Counted from the stretch's first letter, positions 24,154 through 31,108 are shown. The stretch is 31,108 nt of DNA from GCA-2746795 sp964643965 (GCA_964643965.1 CAZXVH010000058.1:1-31108); one strand, 5' to 3'. Notes: generated from the letters alone by a model not told the origin. Program-made: numbers and translations.

Positions 24154-26556
24154 TTACGGCGTGACGCGCAAGCAGCCTCGTTCTGAACGCGCCAGCGCCC
24201 GGGAGCCATTTTCGTGCATATGGACGACTTCCCAGTGGTAATCATAGGCGGTGTTTTGGAAGAAGGTGGCGGCGTTGATGGGCATACGCCAGTTGTTGCC
24301 CTGTTGATGATCCGCCGAGGCGCGGCCGACGCTGCTGAGGTTGGTGGCGCCCTGCGGCCCCACACGCACTTCCAGGTATTCACCGCCGCGTAACGCGCCA
24401 TCCCAAGACCATTCAAAGAAAAGGGTGTCGTTCCGGTTTCGTTCACTGATTGCGGCGCAGGTATAGTTCAAAATGACGGGGCGTGGCAAAAACCGGGGGA
24501 CAAAGGTGGCGGTGGGTGTGGGGCTGGGCGTAGCCGTTGGTTCAGCCGTTGGTTCAGCCGTTGGTGATGGGGCAGTGGTGGGCGGATTCATTTCAGGGAC
24601 AACGGCCGTTTCCTCTATCAATGCCGGTTCGCTGGTGGCAGTCGTCGCAGGGGGTGGGGTGGCGGTAGGGGTACTCACCAGGGGAGCAAAGATGTAGTTC
24701 TCATGATGGGCAGGCTGTGGGGGGATGAAACGGCCGTTATCGCCGATGCCAGTCCCTTCACCACCTACCAAAGGCTGCGCCTCCAGGTCTTCGGCCACAC
24801 AACTGCCGCTGAAACAATCCACGTCAAACAAAAAGGGCGTTTCCTGGTAGCCGACGCCCATGACGCCGTTCTCCAGCCGGGCCAGGCTGTTCAGCGGGGT
24901 ACGCACTACCAGGGTGTTTTCAGTCGAGGCGGCTAGACGGCCGTTTTCCAACAAAATCTGCGCCGTCCCCCCTTCTTCTGGCGGCAGGAAAGTGATGGCC
25001 GAGCCGGCCGCCGCCATCAAGGCGACATCTTGAGGCAGACGCATGGAAATTGGCGCGCCGCCCACGGCTAAATGGAGCGCCTGCCCATCTTCAGGCAGTG
25101 GCAGGCGACCATCCGCCGGGATGGTTATTCCCTCGCCGTCTGCCAGGAGAACCATATCGGCCGCCGGGTCTGAGAAGTGGATGACGCCAGTGGTTGACGT
25201 CGTTCGCGGCGGCGCGTCTGCAATCGTTTCAACCGGGCTGGCTGGCTGGCTGCTGCGCCACCAAAGTAGCGCTGCCGCCAGCAGCGCCACTGCCATCACA
25301 CCACCCACAAGAGCGATATGCCACCCTTTTACCTTTCGCGTTTTAACGGCCGTTGTCGTGCCCCCCGCCCCGGAAATTAAATTGTCGCCCAGCTGATTGG
25401 CGTTGGCGATAAACGTCATGCCAGGGTCAAAGGCCGGTTCTGGCGTCTGGCTTTTGGCCGCCGCCGGAAAAGTGGACGGGCGAGGGTCTACCACAAATGT
25501 CTCCCCCGGATTAGCCGGGTAGTGCGGCTCAGATTGGGCATTGGCGAAGCCCGGTTCCACCATAACGGTGGCGTCTGCCTGGGCGGGGGAAAGGGGCGGG
25601 ACGGGCGTGATGAATGTTTCATCCACTTCTGGCTGCGGTTTGACAATGAAGGTAGCGTCGGCGGTAAATGGCTCATCAACTTCTTCCACAAAAAGAGGCG
25701 AGGACGCCAGGGCGACGAAGGTGGCGTCGGGATCAACCTGTTCAGGCGCGGCCGCCACCGCGGGCATCGTTTCCTGTAAGGCGGTGATGAATGCGGAAAC
25801 GGTGGCAAAGCGGTCTGCCGGTTGTTTGGCTAAGGCGCGATGGAAAACGGCCGTTTGGGCGGGCGTCAGATTTGCAGTGGGCGGCGGTTCGTGCACATGT
25901 TTGTACATCAACTGCGCCATATTGCCGCTGAAGGGGGGCGCGCCAGTGAGGGCTTCATAGGCGATCACCGCCAGGCTGTATTGGTCGCTGTATGGGCCAG
26001 TGGGGGCGTCGGTGAACTGCTCGGGACTCATGTAGGTTAAGGTTCCGGGCAACCCCAGGGCGTGCATGGTCATGTCCATGATTTGGATGAGGCCAAAGTC
26101 CATGACATAGGCCGCGCCCTGTTCATCAAAGAGGATGTTGGCCGGTTTTATATCTTTATGCACAATGCTGATGGCGTGGGCGGCGTCCAGCGCCGATGCC
26201 ACCTGGCTCAAGGCGGGGAGCAGGGCGGCCGGATTTTCCGGGTTGTGGACCAGCTTTTCTTTCAAGGTCCCGCCGCTAAAGTAAGGCAGCGCCAGGTACG
26301 TTTTGCCCTCGGCCATGTCGATCTCGTAAATGGGGGCGATATGGGGGTGGTTTAAGCGGGTAACGGCCGTTGTGATCTCTTTGAGCCGGGCCAGGTATGC
26401 TTCTCGTTGGTTGTAAGGGGCAAACAAAATTTTCAGGGCGAGGGAACGGCCGTTTTCCCGGTCTCGCGCCTGATGAACTGTGCCCATGCTGCCCTTGCCG
26501 ATCAAGGAAAGGAGGTCGTAGTGGGCGATTGTTTGGGGGTAGGGTGTTTTGTCTAC
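24154..26556 (-). CDS. Membrane Ser/Thr protein kinase with FecR-like sensor
   Basis: The protein has about 800 residues from the ATG at 26556; a TTG at 26604 lies inside a hairpin and is less likely. Residues 12-270 are an active PknB-like kinase (GKGSMG, K43 in LALK, H134-K-D136, D154-F-G, YMSPEQF). Residues 275-385 carry six repeated threonine motifs (DATFV, DATFI, DETFI, DATVM, GETFV, GMTFI), candidate phosphosites. A membrane helix lies near 410-430. Outside, a FecR-like domain includes GYQETPFLF then CFSGSC, matching the phosphatase sensor. A Thr/Pro/Glu linker and a fibronectin-like domain (FFEWSWDGALRGGEYLEVRV) end the protein. It is the last gene of the regulator-VWA-kinase-kinase operon and is expected to sense the cell exterior and phosphorylate FHA partners. 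Confidence 0.92.
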   Translation of the reverse strand, partial: VDKTPYPQTIAHYDLLSLIGKGSMGTVHQARDRENGRSLALKILFAPYNQREAYLARLKEITTAVTRLNHPHIAPIYEIDMAEGKTYLALPYFSGGTLKEKLVHNPENPAALLPALSQVASALDAAHAISIVHKDIKPANILFDEQGAAYVMDFGLIQIMDMTMHALGLPGTLTYMSPEQFTDAPTGPYSDQYSLAVIAYEALTGAPPFSGNMAQLMYKHVHEPPPTANLTPAQTAVFHRALAKQPADRFATVSAFITALQETMPAVAAAPEQVDPDATFVALASSPLFVEEVDEPFTADATFIVKPQPEVDETFITPVPPLSPAQADATVMVEPGFANAQSEPHYPANPGETFVVDPRPSTFPAAAKSQTPEPAFDPGMTFIANANQLGDNLISGAGGTTTAVKTRKVKGWHIALVGGVMAVALLAAALLWWRSSQPASPVETIADAPPRTTSTTGVIHFSDPAADMVLLADGEGITIPADGRLPLPEDGQALHLAVGGAPISMRLPQDVALMAAAGSAITFLPPEEGGTAQILLENGRLAASTENTLVVRTPLNSLARLENGVMGVGYQETPFLFDVDCFSGSCVAEDLEAQPLVGGEGTGIGDNGRFIPPQPAHHENYIFAPLVSTPTATPPPATTATSEPALIEETAVVPEMNPPTTAPSPTAEPTAEPTATPSPTPTATFVPRFLPRPVILNYTCAAISERNRNDTLFFEWSWDGALRGGEYLEVRVGPQGATNLSSVGRASADHQQGNNWRMPINAATFFQNTAYDYHWEVVHMHENGSRALARSERGCLRVTP
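24535..24570 (-). repeat. Tandem 12-bp repeat in the kinase linker
   Basis: A 12-bp unit (GTTGGTTCAGCC on the plus strand) repeats in tandem and encodes the Ala-Glu-Pro-Thr stretch of the extracellular linker. Such repeats change length easily by slippage, altering linker length in frame. Confidence 0.55.
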
Positions 26557-26572
26557 CATAAAATAGGGATTA

Positions 26573-26615
26573 GAAAGTAGAGATTGGAGACAGGTAATCT
26601 CCAATTTCTACTTTC
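26573..26615 (-). promoter_or_regulatory. Intercistronic hairpin before the membrane kinase
   Basis: Bases 26573-26590 and 26598-26615 are complementary over 17 of 18 positions around a 7-base loop. The hairpin starts 7 bases after the upstream kinase stop and ends 17 bases before the ATG at 26556, which lacks a clear ribosome binding site. It could reduce read-through or control translation of the membrane kinase. It is AT-rich with no T-tract, so a simple terminator is less likely. Confidence 0.6.
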
Positions 26616-26621
26616 GTAAAT

Positions 26622-27578
26622 TCACCTGTCTAAAAACGAAAACCAACTGTTTGCGCGGAGTGAGCGGCCGGTCGGCACGGTTTGCGCCGGGAAGCCTGTA
26701 CCCACCATGCGCCGGAATTCTTGACCAATTTGCTGTAATTCGAGCCGGTGTTCTGGCTTTTTTGCCAGGCAGCCATCAATGATCAACTGATCCAGATAGG
26801 GGGATACTTCTGGTGAAAGCTGCTGCAAGGAACGTGGGCGGGCCTGCATAATCTGGCTGGTTAGGCTGTCGGCGCGTTTGTCGTCAAAGGGCAGGACGCC
26901 GCCCAACAGCCGGTACATCAGGACGCCCAGGCCCCATACGTCGATTTTCTGGGGGTCTGTTTTCACCAGTTCGGGAGCCATTTGCAAACTACCTTCGGCG
27001 ACCTGTTCCGGCGACATGATGTAGAGTGTGCCGGCCACCGGCGGCGTGACGCGGGTGGCGACGCCAAAGTCAACCAGCACCGGCTGGTATTTTTGCCCCT
27101 TCACCACCGGCTGGCGGAAGAGGACGTTTTCCAGTTTCAAGTCGTTGTGTGCGTATCCTTTCTGATGGATGTGGTGCAGCGCTCGCGCCACTTCCAGGCC
27201 AATCGACACCGCTTCATCGGGGGGCAGCAATCCCACTTGCGCCATAAAACGGTGCAAAGAACCGCCGTTCATACATTCCATGACAAAGAAGACGGGATTG
27301 TAGGGCAGCTCTACGGCGTGGGCGGTGATAGCGCCGGTTTTACCGGGCCGGGGAATCAAGTGCAGGCGCACGATGTTTTCATGGTCGAAGCGGTGGATTA
27401 ATTCCGCCTCTCGCATGACGGATTTGGCAAAGAGCGGATCGTCATGCCGGGCGCAAATTTTGATGGCGACAGCTTCGGCACGGCCGTTTTCCTGCGCCCG
27501 GAATACAGTGGCAAAGCCGCCCGAACCAATGGCGTCCACCAGGGTGTAACGGCCGTTGTATAAGTGCGCCCCTTTCAA
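26622..27578 (-). CDS. Soluble Ser/Thr protein kinase
   Basis: The protein has 318 residues and is a complete kinase domain without a membrane helix. Visible motifs are GSGGFATVF, K40 in VAIK, H144-N-D146 in AHNDLKLEN, D170-F-G172, YIMSPEQV and DVWGLGVLMYRLLGG. HND replaces HRD, which keeps the catalytic Asp. An insertion after the fourth strand (TGAITAHAVELPYNP) is unusual. A 30-residue basic tail (QTVPTGRSLRANSWF) ends the protein. The start codon is TTG, with AGGAG 7 bases upstream, and it overlaps the stop of the VWA-FHA gene in TTGA, so the two are translationally coupled. Its likely first target is the FHA partner encoded just before it. Confidence 0.92.
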   Translation of the reverse strand: MKGAHLYNGRYTLVDAIGSGGFATVFRAQENGRAEAVAIKICARHDDPLFAKSVMREAELIHRFDHENIVRLHLIPRPGKTGAITAHAVELPYNPVFFVMECMNGGSLHRFMAQVGLLPPDEAVSIGLEVARALHHIHQKGYAHNDLKLENVLFRQPVVKGQKYQPVLVDFGVATRVTPPVAGTLYIMSPEQVAEGSLQMAPELVKTDPQKIDVWGLGVLMYRLLGGVLPFDDKRADSLTSQIMQARPRSLQQLSPEVSPYLDQLIIDGCLAKKPEHRLELQQIGQEFRRMVGTGFPAQTVPTGRSLRANSWFSFLDR

Positions 27579-29533
27579 AAGCTGTCTCCTGAATCGGGTG
27601 GCGACGGCCGTTTCACCACCCGCGTCCCGTGAGTTTCGTCAAAATTTGGCTTCACCCCGATCATCGTCTGGTCGGCGGCGGCCGGCTGCACTGTTTGGAA
27701 TTGCAGCTTCACGCCGCCCCGTTCCACCCGCGCCAACTCAATTTCATCGCCATCATACAAACTGCGGGGAATCATTGGTTGGAGCCGGACGCCATTCAAA
27801 TAGGTGCCGTTGGCGCTGTCTTCATCTCGAATCTGGAAATGATCTTCCTCGTCCAGGATGGTGCAGTGGCGGCGACTGATGGGACTGTTGGCATCATTCA
27901 GTTGGAACAGCAGTTCCGCATCTTGTTTGTCGCGGCCAATGGTGGTGGCCCCGAAGATTTCCAGATGTTTGCCCACACTGGTATCCCCTTCCTGCACGAT
28001 GAGGTACGCCTTCGGTTCCGATTGGGCGCTGTAACGCTGTGTCATACGCTCTACGCCCCGCATAATTGTCTCGCGCACAGCCTGCACCGGCGGCGTCCCC
28101 TTGTTCTTCAAAATGATCAGTACCAGCACAATCGCCACGATGATGACCAAGACCAGGAGCAGGGTCACAATGAGTTCAAACAGCCCCATGCCGCTGCTTG
28201 GCGACGCCGTTTCTTCGGCGGGAATCGACGGAGTGGCCTCGGGCGCCAGGGTGGGAGCTACCGCTTCGGCAGGGGGCGCAGCAATGACCACTTGCGGCTG
28301 CACCGACGCCGGTGGTGAAGTTAAGCCCAGTTCATCGATCACCTCAATGGCAAAGGTCACGTCATCCAGTCCGGCCATCTCGGACCAGGGCAGATCAAAC
28401 TCAAAACGCTCTGCTTCCGGATTTTCCAGGGTAGCCACCGGACGGCCGTTCAAAAGCAAGGTAGCCACAACCAGTTTTCGCTGAAAATCATCGGGGAAGG
28501 TGACGCGGGCGGTGATGGTTTGCGGAGAATCATCTGCTCCTTCAACCAGGCGGTCCGTGGCATTCGGCGATTCTATGATGACGCGGGGTTCGGCGATTTC
28601 GACGGTGTAGGAGGCCTGGGCGCCGCTTTCTTCATGGGTGACTGCGGCCACTTTAATCTGGCGGACGCCGGCATTGCCCGAGTCGGCGCGGTAAGAAATC
28701 TCATACTGAGGGCGCAAGGTATCGGCAATCTGGCGGTAAAGGGAGTTGACGCTCTCTTCATTGTCATAGAGGAGGTAGCCGCCGCCGGTGGCCTGCGCCA
28801 GATCAACCAGCACATTATCCGCGCCACTGCCATCCATAATCACGGTGTAGACCGGTATTTGCAAGGCATTGGCTTTTGCCGCCAGCGCTGCCACCGACGG
28901 CCCGGTGATCACATCGTCGATGGCTCCGGTAAAGATGAGCATAAAACGGGGGGCATTGCCGGTATCTTGCCAGGGATTGAGGTCGAGAAAATTATCGAGC
29001 GCTTCCAGCGGAGCAGAACAGACGCCATCCCGGCAGGGGGGCGTGGGGGTGTAGCGGCTGAGGCTGTCGTCCAGGCCGTCGCCATCCAGGGTAAAGGGTA
29101 GACGGGTGATCACTTCCCGGCCTTCGATGCTGCCCAGGGCCAGGCGGTCACCGGGGGCAAACCAGGTGGGCGTTTCTACGTAATTTTGCATGGCGCTGCG
29201 GGCTTGATCCAGGCGGTTGCCTTGCATCATGCGGATGCCGGCGTTGTTAATGAGGTAGCCCCACAATTCGCCATCAACGGGCTGTGGATTGGAGAGTGAG
29301 GTGACGACACGGCCGTCTTCGCTAACAATCAAATCAGCCAGGGTCAGGCCGCCCACCGGGAAGCCGTTTTCATCCAGGGCACGCAGCCGCAGGGACACTT
29401 CCGGGTAGTTGTCGCTGAGGACCTGGGTGATGATGATGTCGTGAACGGCCGTTTGCGCCTGCACCCTGGTAAAACAGCCAAAAACAACAAGAAAAACACC
29501 AATAAGAATGACTGAAATGATTTTGCGACGCAT
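27575..29533 (-). CDS. Secreted VWA-like domain, TM and cytosolic FHA protein
   Basis: The protein has 652 residues. A signal peptide (IISVILIGVFLVVFG, cleavage probably after VQA) leads to an extracellular VWA-like domain at about 80-290. Its metal site is degenerate: DxSxS reads NNAGI, and the TDG motif reads TGA. A beta-sandwich (about 310-410) and an Ala/Pro/Glu linker come before the membrane helix near 448-476. Inside the cell an intact FHA domain (TIGRDKQD near 534, SRRHC, SANGTYLNG) is followed by a tail with ADQTMIG and FDETHGT, possible phosphothreonine sites. Cys20 could suggest a lipoprotein, but Phe at -2 argues against that. AGAGG lies 4 bases before the ATG. It is coupled to the kinase gene and may be its adaptor or sensor. 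Confidence 0.9.
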   Translation of the reverse strand: MRRKIISVILIGVFLVVFGCFTRVQAQTAVHDIIITQVLSDNYPEVSLRLRALDENGFPVGGLTLADLIVSEDGRVVTSLSNPQPVDGELWGYLINNAGIRMMQGNRLDQARSAMQNYVETPTWFAPGDRLALGSIEGREVITRLPFTLDGDGLDDSLSRYTPTPPCRDGVCSAPLEALDNFLDLNPWQDTGNAPRFMLIFTGAIDDVITGPSVAALAAKANALQIPVYTVIMDGSGADNVLVDLAQATGGGYLLYDNEESVNSLYRQIADTLRPQYEISYRADSGNAGVRQIKVAAVTHEESGAQASYTVEIAEPRVIIESPNATDRLVEGADDSPQTITARVTFPDDFQRKLVVATLLLNGRPVATLENPEAERFEFDLPWSEMAGLDDVTFAIEVIDELGLTSPPASVQPQVVIAAPPAEAVAPTLAPEATPSIPAEETASPSSGMGLFELIVTLLLVLVIIVAIVLVLIILKNKGTPPVQAVRETIMRGVERMTQRYSAQSEPKAYLIVQEGDTSVGKHLEIFGATTIGRDKQDAELLFQLNDANSPISRRHCTILDEEDHFQIRDEDSANGTYLNGVRLQPMIPRSLYDGDEIELARVERGGVKLQFQTVQPAAADQTMIGVKPNFDETHGTRVVKRPSPPDSGDSF

Positions 29534-29579
29534 CTTACCTCTGTTCTATTAACTGGCTCAATAGGCTACACCTTATCAT

Positions 29580-30452
29580 TTATCTGGCTCCCGGCTGCTC
29601 AATTAACTGGCTCAAGCGGGCGCTGGCTTCTTGATATTGCAAATACGTCTGCCGCAGCGTTTCCTGTTCTGGCGCCTGCTTTTGTAACTTGCTATGGGCA
29701 CGATAACGATCCACCAACAGCCGGTCAAATAAGGCCACCGTCTCCGGCAAGGGTAGTATATGCAGTTCTTCCCAAAGTATCTGGGCGCATAAATGAAACT
29801 GCCGGGCGGCCTCCGAAAACGAGCCTAAATTGACATGACAAAGCATGAGCGCCCGGTGAACTTCTTCACGCAAGGGGTCTAACTTTAAAATCGTTTCCCC
29901 GTAACAAAGCGCCTCTTCATAGGCCTGGCGAACCAACGCATTCCCCATCAACTGCCCTAAAATCTTCAAATACAACCGTGACAAACGTTCACGCTCAATG
30001 ACGCACCAATCTGAGAAAATATCCTCACAAAAATCGCCTTTGTATAGAGCCATCGCTTTCCCCAGAATCGTTTCCTCTGTTTCAGAATCGGGGGCAGATG
30101 CGGCCAAATTCAGCAGCATTTTAAACTGTTCAAAATCTATAACCACGCTTTCGCCCGGCAAAAAGCTGATGAAATCTCGGTTTGTTTGCAGAATTTCATC
30201 CGCTGGCACAGCCAACTCTCTTAACAAAGTGCGCAGCCGCCATAATTCTGTATTGAGGCAGCCTCGCCCCTGGCTTTCAGAGGCATCCGGCCATAACAGG
30301 GCAATAATCTTTAATCGTGTATGTTTTAAGTAGGGATTCAAGAGCAAGAAAACAAATAGCTCTTTCGCATGTTGGGTAGGGAAATGCGATACAGTCGCCT
30401 TCTGACTGCGTAACTGTAAGGCTCCAAACGTGTCTACCCAGAGAGAGGTCAC
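29580..30452 (-). CDS. SARP/BTAD-family transcriptional regulator
   Basis: The protein has 290 residues from a GTG at 30452, chosen because GAGGA lies 7 bases upstream and because it places the usual first beta strand (SLWVDTFGALQL) at the N-terminus. The open frame extends to an ATG at 30497 without a ribosome site. Residues 1-95 are an OmpR-like winged helix (AKELFVFLLLNPYLKHTRLKI). Residues about 100-240 are the BTAD helical domain (ALYKGDFCEDIFSDWCVIERERL). No ATPase or TPR part is present, unlike the regulator at 3.8 kb. The gene is less GC-rich than its neighbours and has no ACGGCCGT. It is 46 bases upstream of the VWA-FHA gene, on the same strand, and probably activates this operon. 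Confidence 0.88.
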   Translation of the reverse strand: MTSLWVDTFGALQLRSQKATVSHFPTQHAKELFVFLLLNPYLKHTRLKIIALLWPDASESQGRGCLNTELWRLRTLLRELAVPADEILQTNRDFISFLPGESVVIDFEQFKMLLNLAASAPDSETEETILGKAMALYKGDFCEDIFSDWCVIERERLSRLYLKILGQLMGNALVRQAYEEALCYGETILKLDPLREEVHRALMLCHVNLGSFSEAARQFHLCAQILWEELHILPLPETVALFDRLLVDRYRAHSKLQKQAPEQETLRQTYLQYQEASARLSQLIEQPGAR

Positions 30453-30766
30453 AATGAAATCCTCACAAAAATGTTGGCCGACGGCACAACACATCATCTG
30501 GCAGCGATGTAATCTTGATGCAGGAAAAACAAAATTGAACTAAGTGGCTGGGATGTAAAACAGGATGAATAACGGAGAACGAATGATGTTGTCTGCCGCA
30601 AAAGTGTTAATTGGGCAGGACAATAAACATTATATACTATATTTAGATAAGGCATGGGGATCAATAGAACAAATTTTTTGTAAACAATGATACAGAGGGC
30701 TTGGGGGCAACCGGCTGGCGGACAGAGAAGTTCAACTTCTCCCAGAAGTTGAACTTCTAAAACACA
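30453..30766. promoter_or_regulatory. AT-rich region upstream of the BTAD regulator
   Basis: No gene is seen. The segment 30620-30660 is very AT-rich (ATTATATACTATATTTAG) and could hold -10 boxes on either strand, but no matching -35 box is convincing. The right end holds copy 2 of the 33-bp double palindrome, after the tail-protein gene stop. The region should contain the promoter of the regulator-kinase operon. Confidence 0.4.
30726..30758. repeat. 33-bp double palindrome, copy 2
   Basis: AGAAGTT-C-AACTTCT (30726-30740), CCC, and AGAAGTT-G-AACTTCT (30744-30758). The two halves are perfect reverse complements, so a 15-bp hairpin with a 3-base loop forms. Copy 1 at 24116-24148 has the same 15+3+15 layout. 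It lies 8 bases after the stop of the tail-protein gene, and on the minus strand TTTT precedes it. Confidence 0.75.
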
Positions 30767-31108
30767 TTAACGCCACTTTAATTTGTAGTTGGTATAGGCA
30801 GGTTTGTGATGGTTGATCAAGGCTTCCACCAGGGCGGTATTGACCTCTGATTTTTTCAGGGGGATTTGCACGGTGAAGGTGAAGGGTTCCAGGGCGTCGT
30901 CGGCGTCATCAATGGTGGGGGTTTGGCCGGTGTAGATTTCCAGGATACGGCTCAGAGCTTTTTTTGTGCCGCGACGGGCGTAAATATCGTGGGCCTCGGT
31001 TAATAGGGTGCGCCGTTGATCATCACGCCAGCTTTGATCCAATGTCAACTCAAACCAGCCGGCCAGCCAGGGCAAGAAACCAGCCGGCGCTGTTTGCGGA
31101 TGCAGGTA
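30767..31108 (-). CDS. Phage-tail-like protein, TIGR02242/P2 gpI-like (3' part only)
   Basis: The last 113 residues are seen; the reading frame is open to the window edge, so the gene begins beyond it. Visible text includes HPQTAPAGFLPWLAGWFEL, then WRDDQRRTLLTEA, YARRGTKKALSRILEIYTG, and a C-terminal beta part with PFTFTVQIPL and NHHKPAYTNYKL. This pattern matches the phage tail protein domain (TIGR02242, related to tail protein I) that belongs to baseplates of contractile injection systems and phages. A TTG at 31075 is an in-frame start candidate but would cut into the conserved region. The neighbours on the right would show whether this is an extracellular contractile system or a prophage. 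Confidence 0.82.
   Translation of the reverse strand, partial: YLHPQTAPAGFLPWLAGWFELTLDQSWRDDQRRTLLTEAHDIYARRGTKKALSRILEIYTGQTPTIDDADDALEPFTFTVQIPLKKSEVNTALVEALINHHKPAYTNYKLKWR

Noticed and set aside
27575..29533. Lipoprotein anchoring of the VWA-FHA protein at Cys20
   Set aside because: The residue before Gly-Cys is Phe, a poor lipobox, and a standard cleavage site after VQA follows; a downstream membrane helix already anchors the protein.
1..31108. tRNA, rRNA or CRISPR loci
   Set aside because: No T-loop consensus, rRNA-like conserved blocks or regular repeat-spacer pattern were seen on either strand by eye.

Overview
This 31.1 kb window looks like the chromosome of an uncultured filamentous or sediment Chloroflexota (Anaerolineae-like) bacterium. 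This is an inference from four things: AfsR-type BTAD regulators, Thr/Pro-rich cell-wall linkers, single-membrane surface proteins, and the palindrome ACGGCCGT, which recurs about 60 times by eye. That palindrome is much too frequent for chance and occurs mainly inside genes.

Left part (1-10.5 kb). A non-coding stretch with long hairpins is followed on the minus strand by a secreted 14-repeat TolB/WD40-like beta-propeller protein and a small PH-like protein. On the plus strand come a large AfsR-like regulator (winged helix, BTAD, NB-ARC ATPase, TPR), an archaeal-type AAA ATPase (DUF234 family) behind an unusual triplicated promoter module, and an unrecognised, possibly DNA-binding protein.

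Centre (10.6-29.5 kb). This is a type VII (WXG100/ESX-like) secretion locus wired to threonine phosphorylation. The minus-strand operon runs WXG100 protein, EssC/EccC-type FtsK/SpoIIIE ATPase, WXG100-CHAP fusion (probable secreted cell-wall hydrolase), FHA-Ig-Ig-TM surface protein, pseudokinase with a degenerate FHA and a degenerate extracellular M14 carboxypeptidase, and PP2C phosphatase with an extracellular FecR-like sensor. Between the two minus-strand operons a plus-strand gene encodes a YukD/EsaB-like ubiquitin fold fused to FHA. The second minus-strand operon holds a BTAD regulator, a VWA-TM-FHA protein, a soluble Ser/Thr kinase, and a membrane Ser/Thr kinase. The extracellular sensor of this membrane kinase resembles that of the phosphatase.

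Working model (inference). The kinases phosphorylate threonine motifs on themselves and on FHA-containing partners. The FHA proteins then assemble or gate the EssC ATPase, and PP2C resets the system. The pseudokinase-TM protein would fill the place of EssB/YukC, which is itself a pseudokinase in Firmicutes. No recognisable EsaA, EssA, EccB/D/E or mycosin is seen here. The right edge carries the 3' end of a phage-tail-like (TIGR02242-type) protein, suggesting a contractile injection system or prophage tail cluster beyond the window.
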